From Phoronis australis (taxonomy: Eukaryota > Phoronida > Phoronidae): a stretch of DNA of 64,000 bases. Shown one piece after another: positions 12,455 through 23,659 of this stretch (positions within the stretch are counted from its first letter, which is position 1; every line of letters starts with the position of its first letter). Below the pieces are notes generated by a model. The model was given only the letters and a program-made list of their open reading frames with translations, was not told the origin of the DNA and made no database searches. The position numbers and the translations under genes were made by a program. The stretch is from contig NMRA01000110.1 of assembly GCA_002633005.1 (NCBI GenBank), positions 395,850 to 459,849 of the forward strand, written 5' to 3'.

Positions 12455-12845
12455 AGTACTGTGAAGTACCTAAACATCCATACAACTCAAGCACATTGTC
12501 TCTAGACCATGACACAACTGTGAAGTACCTAAACACCCATACAACATAAGCGCCATATCTTTAGACCATGACAGTACTATGAAGTACCTAAACATCCATA
12601 CAACATAGGTGCCATATCTTTAGACCATGACAGTACTGTGAAGTACCTAAACACCCATACAACATAAGCGCCATATCTTTAGACCATGACAGTACTGTGA
12701 AGTACCTAAACACCTATACAACATAAGCGCCATATCTTTAGACGATGACAGTACTGTGAAGTACCTAAACACCCATACAACATAAGTGCCATATCTTTAA
12801 ACCATGACAGTACTATGAAGTACCTAAACACCCATACAACATAAT
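12455..12845. repeat. 59-bp minisatellite, about 6.5 copies
   Basis: The unit contains 'acagtactgtgaagtaccta' and 'catatctttagaccatg'. The first copies are more diverged (tctctagaccatgacacaac). The array ends 37 bases before exon 4 of the LRRC74-like gene. Confidence 0.93.
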
Positions 12846-12881
12846 ACAGTAACTGTAAGTGACTCAAACAGCATGTCCTAC

Positions 12882-12991
12882 CTTGAATGCAGCTGCCAAA
12901 GGTTTAGCTGCTTTGCTGCCTAAACAGTGGTGTCGCATGCGTATACTGTGTTCATGGAAGTTGCGCTGCATGTAAGAACAAGGCAGAATAC
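12882..12991 (-). CDS. LRRC74-like: LRRC74-like gene, exon 4: conserved pre-LRR block
   Basis: The exon is 110 bases, entered in phase 1 and left in phase 0, with acceptor ttgttgcag and donor AAG|GTAGGA. The translation is GILPCSYMQRNFHEHS.. followed by ..MRHHCLGSKAAKPLAAAFK. LRRC74 proteins carry a G(V/I)xPxSYxxR block, then HHGLGxxGxKAxAxAL just before the first LRR. The same order is seen here with Cys in place of the first Gly of HHGLG. This block is the main reason for naming the gene; it is recalled family knowledge, not a search. The exon sits between two minisatellite arrays. Confidence 0.8.
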
Positions 12992-13019
12992 CTGCAACAA
13001 GAATCACATAGCAGTGACA

Positions 13020-13640
13020 CTGACATGGTAACCAGATTCACATAGCAGTAACACTGACATTGTAACCAGATTCACATAGGAGTGACCTTGACTGTTGATG
13101 TCAATGCTATATGAATCTTGTTACCAGACATTGTAACCAGATTCCCAAAGCAGTGACTTTCACATATCAACCACATTATTACAGCAGTGTGACGTGCCTC
13201 AGACTGTGAGATGCACCTGGCAGAGGGATGCACACGGTAGTGAGGTGCGCACGGCAGTGAGGTGCGCATGGCAGTGAGATGCACATGGCAGTGAGGTGTG
13301 CATGGCAGAGACTCAGATGCACCTGACAGTGAGCTGCGCATGGCCGTGAGATGCACATGGCAGTGAGATGCAAATGGCAGCGAAATGCAAATGGCAGCGA
13401 AATCACCGAGATGCACATGGCAGTGAGATTCACATAGCAATGGAGTTCAGATAGCAATGTGATTTGCATAGCAACGGGATTCACTAAGTGGAGAAATTCA
13501 CTAACGTATATTGATTTGCATAGCAGTGAAATTCAAACAGCAACAGGAATCACAAAACAGTGAAATTAACATCATAACATGAATCACATGGCAAACAGGT
13601 TCACATGGCAAGCAGATTCACATGGCAATCAGATTCACAT
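13020..13640. repeat. 17-20-bp degenerate satellite (cagtgagatgcacatgg / cagattcacatagcagtga)
   Basis: The core from about 13200 to 13440 is a 17-base repeat (GAGATGCACATGGCAGT with many variants). On both sides it grades into a looser repeat of 'cagattcacatagcaatgxx'. ORFs on the minus strand across it are artefacts of the repeat. Confidence 0.85.
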
Positions 13641-13876
13641 AGCAAGCAAGGACCACATTATATACAGCAGTGGAATTCAGTCACGGGAGTATCTCCATCA
13701 TGCACAAAAATTGCAAAACAAACAAAGACCCACAGAAAAAATAGCTCTTTCATCATGACTACTCAAACTTCCCAAGTGAGTAAATTTAATACAAGTCAAG
13801 AACGTACCCATTTTTTTACACTGTTCCTCATAGAAATATTTCCCTGTTGCGTCTAATGGCTTACTCGGTTCTTCTG

Positions 13877-13976
13877 AAAACAAAATAAATAAACAAAATA
13901 AATAAACAAAATAAATAAACAAAATAAATAAACAAAATAAATAAACAAAATAAATAAACAAAATAAATAAACAAAA
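13877..13976. repeat. 13-bp satellite (AAAATAAATAAAC), about 7.5 copies
   Basis: A nearly perfect array of aaaataaataaac. It ends the cluster of unrelated arrays that starts at 10.7 kb. Confidence 0.95.
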
Positions 13977-15233
13977 CTGATTGAAATTTTACAAAAAAAT
14001 GCTCCACATATTACACATGTGCTTAATCATTGCTTCAGAAGTAAACTGGCTACAAATTTTGAAAAAATAGGGTTTTAAACTTGTTAATTAGAAAAGAAAA
14101 TTTGAAATTTTTGTTGCAAATCAAATCAGTCATGTTTATGTGCATGAAGCACACTATCACTAGCTTCAGTTACACTGTTTCATGACATGTCTCAACTGAT
14201 GGACTTAATGCTGGTGATATCAGGACAATCCAACTCATCCAGTGGATAAGTTTTATGTAACAAACCCTACTTTATTTACAAATTCATTCAATCAAAAATC
14301 ACACATTGCATAATACTAATTTCTGTGTAATGCTCCTGCATAAAAACGAAGGCAGAAAACAAATACTGCCTACAACAGGTGGGTCTCAAGCATGTAATGC
14401 TTGAAGTGCCATCTATTGAGTGATGGAAACATCATCTGACAAGGCCACTATCACACACATTGAGGACATTTGCACTAAAATCAAAATTCAAACGCTATGT
14501 AAAATAACATCAGCAGTAAAATTCAAAATATCTACATAAATATTCAAGGAAACAGGACATTGAATAACAAACAGTTCACGTTACCATAGATACATAATTT
14601 ATGTATTGTAATCAGGAACTTCTGAAAGCCCCACCACCAATGATCATCATGCAAAATAACTAGGTACATAAGAACATGAAAGGACAGACAGAAGCAAGGG
14701 TAGCAATATTGTGACCTTCACCACCAATCACCACAACCTTGAAGGGCTGCCTCCACAGAGCCAGTTGAAGCACATCAGAACTTATGGGACAAAAGTTTGC
14801 AAGTGAAGAGTTTACAAGTGAGAACTTAAGGGGCAACAGTTTACAGCCTACAGGTAAGAAGACCGTAAGGGGCAGGGGTTTACAGGTCAGGAAACGTGAC
14901 AACTGTGTGTTGATCACGAACAAACACATCAAAATGCTTATTTCATTCAAATTTCTAAGATTTCTATAACTGCTGCAATAGTTTAACTGAGAAACACCCA
15001 TTACCTTGCTACAAATCAAATGTCAGAAATTTTGTCTTATTCCTTTTCTTTTAACTGTAGTTTGGACTTTTTTATTCCCACAGAAAAAAAAAAATTAGCA
15101 AATCCATTTTTGTTTCGGGTTGACCAAAAATATTCGCTACTTGCCATTTCAAATAGGTGATACACACATTTGTCACATTAAATGAACACTTTACGCCGTT
15201 TGATTTCCAATAACGAGTGTAAACTATATTTAC
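13977..15233. other. Intron between exon 4 and the candidate microexon
   Basis: AT-rich, with no exon and no element that I can support on either strand. The short ORFs at about 14.66-15.02 kb lack convincing splice sites. Confidence 0.35.
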
Positions 15234-15254
15234 CTGGCTCCACAAACTCTGATG
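15234..15254 (-). CDS. LRRC74-like: Candidate 21-base microexon of the LRRC74-like gene
   Basis: On the minus strand CATCAGAGTTTGTGGAGCCAG is flanked by a good acceptor (gattttacag) and a good donor (CAG|GTAAAT). Its length is seven codons and its phase is 1 to 1, exactly what is needed between exon 3 (ends phase 1) and exon 4 (starts phase 1). Including it gives ..EDLIV-ASEFVEP-GILPCSY.. Skipping it also keeps the frame. A chance match is possible in a sequence this short. Confidence 0.3.
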
Positions 15255-15361
15255 CTGTAAAATCACAAGTTAGCACGTGACTCAAACAAGTGTTAGAACC
15301 AAGGGCAGCAATTAGATTAAAATAAAAAATTTTGTGAATACTAGAACCACTGAACACAAAC

Positions 15362-15572
15362 CTTTTGCAACACTAGAATTTGAACTCGCCGCACTAGTCA
15401 GAAATGTTCGCTCCTTTTGGCTAGCTGGTCGTACGATTTTTGGAAGTTGACGCAAACGTTTTTGTTGAAACAACTGTTCACATTCCCTTATGACAAAATC
15501 CTTGGTTCCAGCTCTACAACTTCCACAGCTGCTTCTGGTGTGTGTATACGATGACTTCTTACGCGAAGACAT
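15362..15572 (-). CDS. Candidate alternative first exon of the LRRC74-like gene
   Basis: A 70-codon open frame starts with ATG (15572, A at -3) and ends at a possible donor AAAAG|GTTTGT in phase 1. That phase fits the microexon 106 bases downstream and exon 4. The translation starts MSSRKKSSYTHTRSSCGSCR and is basic and Ser-rich, unlike the acidic N-terminus coded by exons 1-3. If used it would give a short isoform in which the acidic region is replaced by a basic one. It could instead be a chance ORF; no promoter motif stands out. Confidence 0.25.
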
Positions 15573-18500
15573 AGTGTTTTTAATGATACAGTATTAATTA
15601 TACTGCTTTCACACTAGTAATTGAAATATTCCACCTGGTCTCATAGACTTGTGACATTTCCCAAGAAACAGTCAAAGTATTATACTCATACAATTTCCAT
15701 GACAACTAATTTGGTTCTTCAATTTGACTAAAACATCCAGAACTGCTGACCAATCTGTAGACCCTAATACAACTCTTGGATCAATCCCAGACATACATCC
15801 ATACAAGTTTGTTCTCGTCTGATAGCTGCCATAATTTCCTCAAAGCTGTCATGACATCACCAGACATCAATCACTCCATAGTGCAGAACCAACACCAACA
15901 GGTAAATATCACTTCTTAGCAGCAACTGTGAGTCCTCCAAGTTCTTTCAAATTGTTTTATCCATAAACCAAGTAATAGACCTAGTAGTGATGTCTGCTTC
16001 TAAATCCAACAACAAATTAGTGGACGGAGATAGCTCTTCACACAGGCTATACACAAGCTAGTGTTCACGGTCGACCAGTCGAGAATTGAAAGTGAGCAAA
16101 CAGCAATTGAAGAGTTTTTAAATACAACCCATCACCACTCAGAGTCAGTATTTGTTTGTAATTGACAGCTGTATGTCAATGCAAATGAACTCAACAAAAC
16201 GGACTTCCCCACAACAGGCCATTCAACGTTGTGTAAATATTTTAACAGCATAAAGCATCAGTGGCACCCGTACAGTTGTTACTCAGGTGGCACGTGATGC
16301 ATGTGTTGGACAAAAAATGAAACCCAAGAACACCACTGGCCTATTGCGAGCCCACTAATTTAATAATGTGATTAGTAAAAATATGATACAGACGTTACCA
16401 ATAAATATTGAAGCACACGCTGATTAAATATTTACTGTGCAACTTAAAAGAAGTCTAATAAATTAACGACAAATATTTAACTAATCATTTGAATCCGTAA
16501 ACCAACACTAAACAAATATGGGTTGAGCAACTTGACACTTAATTGGATATCGTACATTTTTACAATCTATTCATTAAAACGGAACATTCAAGTATATTTA
16601 CCATGATGCAAGGCCAACAGTATTGTAAGATGTCTCAGACTTTACTGTTGCACAAGACCAAAGACAAATGTCAGAATTAGGCTAACTTTGAAATATAATA
16701 TCTCAGATACGCAGATTTAAATGAAACTCTCAAATACTATGCTTTTTGGACTGCTCTACAATATCCAGACAGGAATTCTTATCAAAGTGATCAGCTTTTC
16801 CATGAGGCTATCAAAAATAGGACTTTTAAGGTTTCTGTGTGTCACAATTTGGTCTGACTTGTATATGATTTGAATATCAAGAGATTGCTGTAGTTAGTTG
16901 GTCTATGCAAAGCCAACCCCTATGTATTGTTATCAAAATGTGCTCGTTTTGCAAGTGCAGGTAGCTGTCATGATTATGCTGGTATACACGTGCTACTGGG
17001 CAGTCTACCAATAGTTTGGGCGGAGAGCAGTTGTGCTTTGCCACGCTCTTACTTTATATTTGAAGCACATGGTGCTCATACCAGTCAAAACGCTTTGGAA
17101 CATGCAAGCGTGTTTTGTATCGAATATTTGTTAGTACAGGTACTTATATGTTATGCTAGTCAGTTTAATTTACCTGAGCGTTCCGCGCTTTAGAATTTCT
17201 TCTAGATGTAATTCGAAAATAAGTTTATGCTATGGTTGGGTACTGAGTCGGTTGACTTACTTGATACTGTACCTATGTAATTTCTAGGTGACCCTAAGTT
17301 TTATCACCACGCAGCTGAACCATGGGTGCAGGAGGCTGGTCAAGCTGGGCGGCGTAATATTTGTCAAGCAGTGAAAATCTCTGGTGCTGAGAAGCCAAAG
17401 TTGTGGCAAGTGTAGGACCATAGACACTGAGATCCTTGTAAACTATAGCAATTCTCGTATCGGCAATCATTGTGTTTGTGCGTGCGTGCGTGCGTGTGTG
17501 ACAGGTAATATATATTATATAGATAACTTGTTCTGTTTTGTGTCTTGAGAAATTGTCTGACACTAGACGAACTTGACACTGTGAAAAACTGACAAGTCAC
17601 ATGATAAAACAAAAACAAAATGATAACTAAAAAATCTGGATTAAGTTTTTTGAGATTTCATTCATACCAAATGAAATTTGGTAAAGTTATTGATATTGTG
17701 GTTTTGCTATAAATGTAATATTTTTACTAATTTTCATAAAATAAACACGGTCACGTGACCCAATCAACAGCAGATAGGATTTAAACAAAAATGAAATTCT
17801 GCAGGATTTCTGTTTTTACAAAATACATAATTTTCCCATAGTCAAGTTCCATGTTACTCAGATTTAGCTGAATGTATACACCACAGACTTTTCAATAACG
17901 TGTTACATAACCTTGCATGTTGCTATAGTTACCAGAGGACAGACAATATGTTTGCATCTCAACACTATAGTGCTTTGGATGGCATAAAAGCAATTTGCAA
18001 TCACTTCAAAGAAGTTCAACAATCACCGCTTTTTGTAAATGTGAAGAAAGACTGCTGGACTTGTCACAAAAGTGTGATTTTGTTCAAAACGTTTGCATGA
18101 ATTGTGAAGACATTTCCTTAAACTTTTGCATTTCCATAGCTTTGAGAATGAACGTGATCCCAAATTTTTAAGAAAATACAAATATCTCGCATAATAAAGA
18201 ATAAAAAATTTACATGATATGACGTTCTAGACTCACACAAAAGCACTACCGTACAAAGGAAGTGCATTTTATGTAGTATTTAGTATTTGTTATTAACATG
18301 TCAATATTTACAATCTTTATTGTTAAAAAATGTCTTTGTAAATAAGTAAACAGAGATGTTAAGCTATGACAAAAATTGGAATGGCTGACAAATTAATGTT
18401 GCATTACAAAGTTTAACAGCAATATAAAGTCACACAGCAGCAACATTTTATTACTTTTGAAATGAACAATGAGCAGAGCATCCTATTGACACTTGAACAA

Positions 18501-18643
18501 ACTAAAAAACATCTAATGTTTGGTGAAAAAACACCTTCAAAACAGAGTCATTGGAGCATATTTGACATACTTTTAGCAAGTGTGAAATGACAGACCACAT
18601 ACTGCACATTAATAGTCATCCTCTCAACAAAGCGATAACAGGA
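15573..18643. other. Intron of the LRRC74-like gene, no exon supported
   Basis: This is part of the long intron between exon 3 and the candidate microexon. It contains a short GTGC microsatellite (about 17477-17503) and a 'cacggtcacgtgaccca' segment at 17.75 kb that recurs at 19.27 kb. I found no exon with paired splice sites; a weak possibility at 17.3-17.4 kb is listed among the rejected items. Confidence 0.35.
17477..17503. repeat. (GTGC)n / (GT)n microsatellite
   Basis: A short run of gtgcgtgcgtgcgtgcgtgtgtg. Confidence 0.9.
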
Positions 18644-19390
18644 AGCTCAACCGGAGACAGATATTCGAAAATGATAGGATTACATTCAGTTGAGGTTTAA
18701 TCCTGTACTTTCTTCTCAACAGCAAATCTAAGATACATCATCTGTGAACCAGTCCATGGGAAACTGAAACTCATCCAAGTATGCCAGACAGGAGTGCCCT
18801 CTATTGTTGATATGGAAAACTACAGCTTACTGCCTTCAACTCTACCTTTGTCAGCAGTGAGTGACTCAGCAGACAATCAATGGAAAAAGTGGACAGCAGA
18901 TTCATTCACACTATCACTTCATTGATACTACTTGGCAACTTCAAGGTTACTGAAAGTAGGACCCTAGAAAAGGGGACTAACTTAGGAACATTTCTCAGAT
19001 GAGGCTTCTTGGATTCATATCAAACTTTAAGAAACCATGCTTTATGCATTGTTTTCTAAAATGTTGTTTTGGTATGAGGGACAATCAAAAAATAGAACTT
19101 TTATGGTTCATAAGAGAAAAATTTGAAGTTGCATTAAACAAAATCATAATTTAGAAAACAAAAAGTTCATCATTTTTAAAATTTTACATCCAACAAAATT
19201 GGGGTGATGATGATACTGTTATTTTGTTGTGTAATGTGACTTTCTTTTTTTTGCTAAATTTTACTAAAACATGGTCACGTGACCCAATTAATTGATATAG
19301 GTCAAAAATCCAATTCTACAGGCTTCCTACTAGTATAATTCAGTAGCAGCTCCTTGTTAACACAGACTTGATTAAAAATACAACTTTATT

Positions 19391-19881
19391 CAGGGCTTGG
19401 AATGACCAATGACAAAAAACGCGGAAACTTTTACGGCCCAAAACATGCGCGCTACCCAGCCTTGAAATAGTCAATGTGAACTTTTCACCGACAAAAATCA
19501 GTAGGACGAACGTTACCGCCATCAGTAGCATGCGTCTGCGTCTTTTTATCTCGTCCATCCACTCCGACCCCCACACATTTTTGGCTGCAGAGCCGTAGTA
19601 TTTGTCACCGCGGTTTACAATCACACGGGACGCCATTGAAAATCCCACCACGCTATCCCAGATGCCCCGGCAATGTTGATAATTTACGTTCCTCCGAAAC
19701 ATAAAGAGCAACTTCCGCTTTTCGAGGTGAACGTCGTCGGCAACACCGCGGTAAGAAAGGAATTTGCCGCGGATATTTTATATCAAATCCGATTTTTTTA
19801 CGCGGAAATATAATAAAATGCGCGGAAAGAACATTTGAAAAAAGCGGAAATCCGCGTTTCTGCGGAAAATTCCAAGCCCTG
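19391..19881. mobile_element. 491-bp hAT-like non-autonomous element, present only in copy 1
   Basis: The ends CAGGGCTTGGAAT and ATTCCAAGCCCTG are a perfect 13-base inverted repeat, flanked by TTTATT at both sides (19385-19390 and 19882-19887). The other copy of the duplicated segment has an intact empty site with a single TTTATT (about 22467). The CAGGG-type tip suggests hAT; a six-base rather than eight-base duplication is unusual for that superfamily. Minus-strand ORFs inside show no transposase features. Confidence 0.85.
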
Positions 19882-20708
19882 TTTATTTTGTGTTGGACTG
19901 CTTCACAGACACTCACTCCTATTTTCTGTACAGTTAACTGTATGCTAGCTCTGTTCTTCTATTGGCCAGTTAGGCTTCTCACCGTGTGGTACTCAAACAC
20001 CATGCTTGAATGGTCGTCTACCTGCTGTCACTGTTGATTTTGTTTTTACCATGTTCATTTTATCACGTGCTTTTTATTTTAATTTGTTTATGTCTATTGG
20101 TAATTTACTTCATTCAGCTGTTGATCAAAACTATACAGAGAATACAGGTGAGTGATTGTTGGGCTATCCAATAAAAAACAGTCGTGTTTTTAATCAAACT
20201 TTCTACTTTTCAGAAAATATATACATTTACCATCAGATTAAAATCAATACTTTTTTGCTAATTAGCTCAGTGCACATACTCATCAGTAAGGACCTACGGT
20301 ACATCACGTGAAATATCACGTCTCAGCAAACTAAAACATAGGACGCCTCGACCTTGCACCAATTTACCAGTAAAAGGTTTCTGTTCTATGTCAGATGAGA
20401 GGAAGAGAACTACAGCCAAATATAGAAACTGAAAGGTACTCAAGAGACAGGCATGGATGCCTGCATGGCCCACAGGGGTCACTGCTACAGCTAAATCGGT
20501 CAAAGTACACCAGAGCACGATACACAAGCCAAACAAAGGTCTTGCTGCATAAAAGTTTATACTTCCGAGTATGTTACGCCAGATAACATCTTTCAACATC
20601 AAATTTATCCGCAACTCTCCCCGGAAAATTATTTACACGCACAATTTGTGACAACTGTATACAACCTAAGCCAGCTTACAGAACACCAACTCAGATAAGG
20701 TCACCTAC

Positions 20709-20797
20709 CTACAATGAGATCTTCCTCAAGATCGGTGTCGTAGTCCTCCGAGACGTACTCTCCGACCTCTGTATCATCAACAACTATGAGAGGTACC
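20709..20797 (-). CDS. LRRC74-like: LRRC74-like exon 3, copy 1 (duplicate)
   Basis: The exon is 89 bases and identical to the copy at 24429-24517, with acceptor gtgtttacag and donor GTAG|GTAGGT. Its phase is 2 to 1, so both copies cannot be spliced in series without breaking the frame. Either this copy is an assembly duplicate or the pair would be mutually exclusive. The translation starts VPLIVVDDTEVGEYVSEDYD and is very acidic. Confidence 0.6.
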
Positions 20798-21894
20798 CTG
20801 TAAACACATCACACTGAGTCAAGCTGTTCCGTTATTAGATTAAGGAGACTATCACACCTCCACTAGGTGAATATGAAAACTAAAATGCTTTTAGGGCCTG
20901 CAGCAGTGTCACCTATCCACTGTACAGAACAGGAACCCTCCCGAGATATTACATGAATTAGAAGTGGAAAGGTACCATTGTAGTAATCAGCTGAGCGTTA
21001 TGTCTGATGACTATGGTGTTCAGCATCTATTTAGTTTGATATTTTGGTGAATATTATGTGTGGGTTTGTTTGTCAAATATTTTGTACTGGATTTGTTTTT
21101 GAGACAAACAGTTTACATTTTTTTTTATGTAGATTAACCCAGTCAAGACATCAGCAAACAGTTGAAACATGACCCATAGCAGCATGACTGGGTTATCTGT
21201 TAGTCCACCTTTGTACAGTAAACAACAGAGCTAATTTGGGAGACTAATGAAATTTCAGTTTATTATATTTATAAAAGAAATAACACCAAGTAAAAAGTTC
21301 ATCATTTTCAAGTTGCGTAATAGAACAAGGCCATGAGCATTTGGAAGACTCAGTTTTAGAAATTATTTTGTTCTTAAGTCATGAAATTTTAGTGACTGTG
21401 GAAAATAAATAAATGTTGTTCATACTTGAGAGGATAATTTCATGGGATCGTACAAGTATTTAAAAACAAAAATAATAACAACAATAATGTTATAATAACA
21501 GAAACATTAAAATGATAATTATTAGTAATCGTTAGACGATGGACATTGTTATTCATCCAGGTAAATTAAGATGCGAAAAACTATAAATCACAGAGGTTTC
21601 AGATTTAAGTTGTCTGACTCATGATCCAGGGCCTTGTAGTTGTTGTCTATAAACACCATCAGAGAGCGACAAAATTTTCACAGGAACCAAAAATTCATCA
21701 ATTCCCAGTAGAAGTCGGGTAAACTCCACAACGTCAGGAAATTATTTTACACTATGTACCAGAAATTGCGATTTATAATTTTTACATCTTATTAGTTATA
21801 CAGTTATCATTTGCGTCCTTTATGTTTTTCGTTCAAACCTATTTCATGCGAGACGCTACACGCACCGCAAATTCACAACAGATGTTACTGCTGT

Positions 21895-22162
21895 TTTATC
21901 ATCATTATCATTATCACCAGTAAGAACACAATAATCATTATCATTATCACCAGTAAGAACACAATCATCATTATCATTATCACCAGTAAGAACACAATAA
22001 TCATTATCATTATCACCAGTAAGAACACAATCATCATTATCATTATCACCAGTAAGAACACAATCATCATTATCATTATCACCAGTAAGAACACAATCAT
22101 CATTATCATTATCACCAGTAAGAACACAATCATCATTATCATTATCACCAGTAAGAACACAA
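21895..22162. repeat. 33-bp minisatellite, 8 copies, broken by an assembly N
   Basis: The unit is aagaacacaatcatc followed by attatcattatcaccagt. The other duplicated copy has only one degenerate unit at the same place (25630-25662), so this is an expansion on one copy. Its multiple-of-three length gives artefactual ORFs of Ile/Met or Asp/Asn repeats. Confidence 0.93.
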
Positions 22163-22163
22163 N
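22163..22163. other. Single-N assembly join
   Basis: One N separates the truncated 33-bp array from a restart of sequence already seen at 18644. It marks a contig join, not a sequencing ambiguity. Confidence 0.85.
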
Positions 22164-22518
22164 AGCTCAACCGGAGACAGATATTCGAAAATGATAGGAT
22201 TACATTCAGTTGAGGTTTAATCCTGTACTTTCTTCTCAACAGCAAATCTAAGATACATCATCTGTGAACCAGTCCATGGGAAACTGAAACTCATCCAAGT
22301 ATGCCAGACAGGAGTGCCCTCTATTGTTGATATGGAAAACTACAGCTTACTGCCTTCAACCCTACCTTTGTCAGCAGTGAGTGACTCAGCAGACAATCAA
22401 TGGAAAAAGTGTATAATTCAGTAGCAGCTCCTTGTTAACACAGACCTGATTAAAAATACACCTTTATTTTGTGTTGGACTGCTTCACAGACACTCACTCC
22501 TATTTTCTGTACAGTTAA

Positions 22519-23659
22519 AGAAGAATGCCACCCAAAAAACAACCTATTCTATATCAAGTTAGATCGAGTAGCTCTACCCGATAACGGCAGGCTCGGTTGC
22601 GTTACCTGACACCTGACGGCAGACGGAGGTGTTCAAATTATCCAATGACATAATTGGTTTCACACGCAGTCTGTTCAGCAGTTCACAACTCGGATTAGTG
22701 GTATCAGCTTATCGCTTGAATTCATCGTTTAACACCAATTAATCGTCAAAATTTGATGTAAAACCCTTAGAAACACACCGAGTTCTTGTAAAAACGTGTT
22801 GTTTTATTTCGCTGTCACGGATTTATTGGTATTTGGACAGATCGTAGCCTACAAAGTTTGGCAGGCCAATTTACCAAGCAGGATTTTGCACGGTCTATTA
22901 CCTTTGCTGCCGGTATCAAAAGCTGGTAATGCAGTGGTTTATTCATTGCTGGCTTCTTAAAACATTTGCACTTACTAGCACTCCAAGGCAATACAAATTG
23001 TATCTAATGAGACAGACTTTGATTCGGTTTCATATAAGCATTGGTTATGAGAATAATTCATTTTGAAACAGAACGCAGAATAATGAACGTCTACGCAATT
23101 TCGACTTAGTCAAGAGATCATCCGACGAAGACCACACTGGTCGGATCGTTACTATAGGTTTCACAGGCTACCGGTTCGAACCGGAATACACTGATTAAGA
23201 AATACTAGTGATGAGGCACCGTGAACATGCACAGGCAACGGAAAGTATGGATAGTTCTTTGGTAAGCTGGAATTCGTCAGAGAAATCACTGTCCATGAAA
23301 TGCCAGCCACAGACACGGAGATGTTTCACGGTCTCATACTTGCTATTAACAGCGTACCTTTCATTCTTCACTACCGCGAGCCACTTCCTAAGCATTTCGG
23401 GCTCTCGAGGAAGTCGAAAAAAACGATATACCCGCTTTCTTCGCAGCTTCATACTTCGGACAAGCGGGAACCGATGCACTGCAATATAGCGACATTCACT
23501 CTGCAGACGCACCACTGATGTCGCTGCGTCGCTCCTCACCTTCCTCACAGGTTAACGTGACACCTCCCGGCAAGGTGAGGTCGACCGTATAAGAGGTGAT
23601 GTGGATATAGACCGATTAAGACTGTAAAAAAGACTAATTAAATCGGGTGGCATTCTCCT
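22519..23659. mobile_element. 1.14-kb Kolobok-like element with TTAA target duplication, only in copy 2
   Basis: The ends AGAAGAATGCCACCC and GGGTGGCATTCTCCT form a 15-base inverted repeat with one mismatch. Both sides are flanked by TTAA (22515-22518, 23660-23663), and copy 1 has the single TTAA empty site at about 19935. TTAA duplications are made by Kolobok and piggyBac transposons. A THAP-like zinc-finger frame inside points to Kolobok, whose proteins carry THAP domains. There is no full transposase, so the element is non-autonomous or truncated. Confidence 0.8.
23195..23548 (-). pseudogene. THAP-like domain fragment inside the Kolobok-like element
   Basis: The minus-strand frame contains RVYRFFRLPREPEMLRKWL.., then ..KYETVKHLRVCGWHFMDSDF. 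This follows the second half of a THAP domain: (H/R)xxP, a KW at the helix, then C-x2-H-F and a (D/C)F ending. The expected N-terminal CxxxC pair is replaced by a basic stretch, so the C2CH zinc site is incomplete. The frame is open for about 117 codons but no nuclease domain follows. Either a decayed transposase N-terminus or a degenerate DNA-binding fragment. Confidence 0.55.

Larger units (their letters stand above)
18644..22162. repeat. Duplicated segment, copy 1 (probable allele A)
   Basis: This 3.5-kb segment is repeated at 22164-25662 with very few substitutions outside insertions. It ends inside an expanded 33-bp array at a single N, and copy 2 begins directly after that N. Copy 1 lacks the neighbouring exon 2, as expected if its right end was lost. 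Both copies contain exon 3. The arrangement looks like two haplotypes placed head to tail by the assembler rather than a true tandem duplication. Confidence 0.85.

Noticed and set aside
11847-12845. Regularly spaced direct repeats considered as a CRISPR array
   Set aside because: The units are contiguous with no unique spacers, and the genome is eukaryotic.
13072-13484. His/Cys-rich minus-strand ORFs (..SLPCAPHCHVHLTAM..)
   Set aside because: They are readings of the 17-bp degenerate satellite.
17303-17440. Minus-strand frame ..SLLDKYYAAQLDQPPAPMVQLR.. with a stop, as a terminal exon
   Set aside because: The acceptor is weak, no partner exon or poly(A) signal was found, and it lies inside the LRRC74-like intron.
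19340-19711. Minus-strand 123-codon ORF inside the hAT-like element
   Set aside because: It has no BED finger or hAT dimerisation motif and crosses the element boundary, so it is not a transposase.
21811-22245. Ile-rich and Asp/Asn-rich repeat ORFs
   Set aside because: Translations of the 33-bp array across an assembly N.
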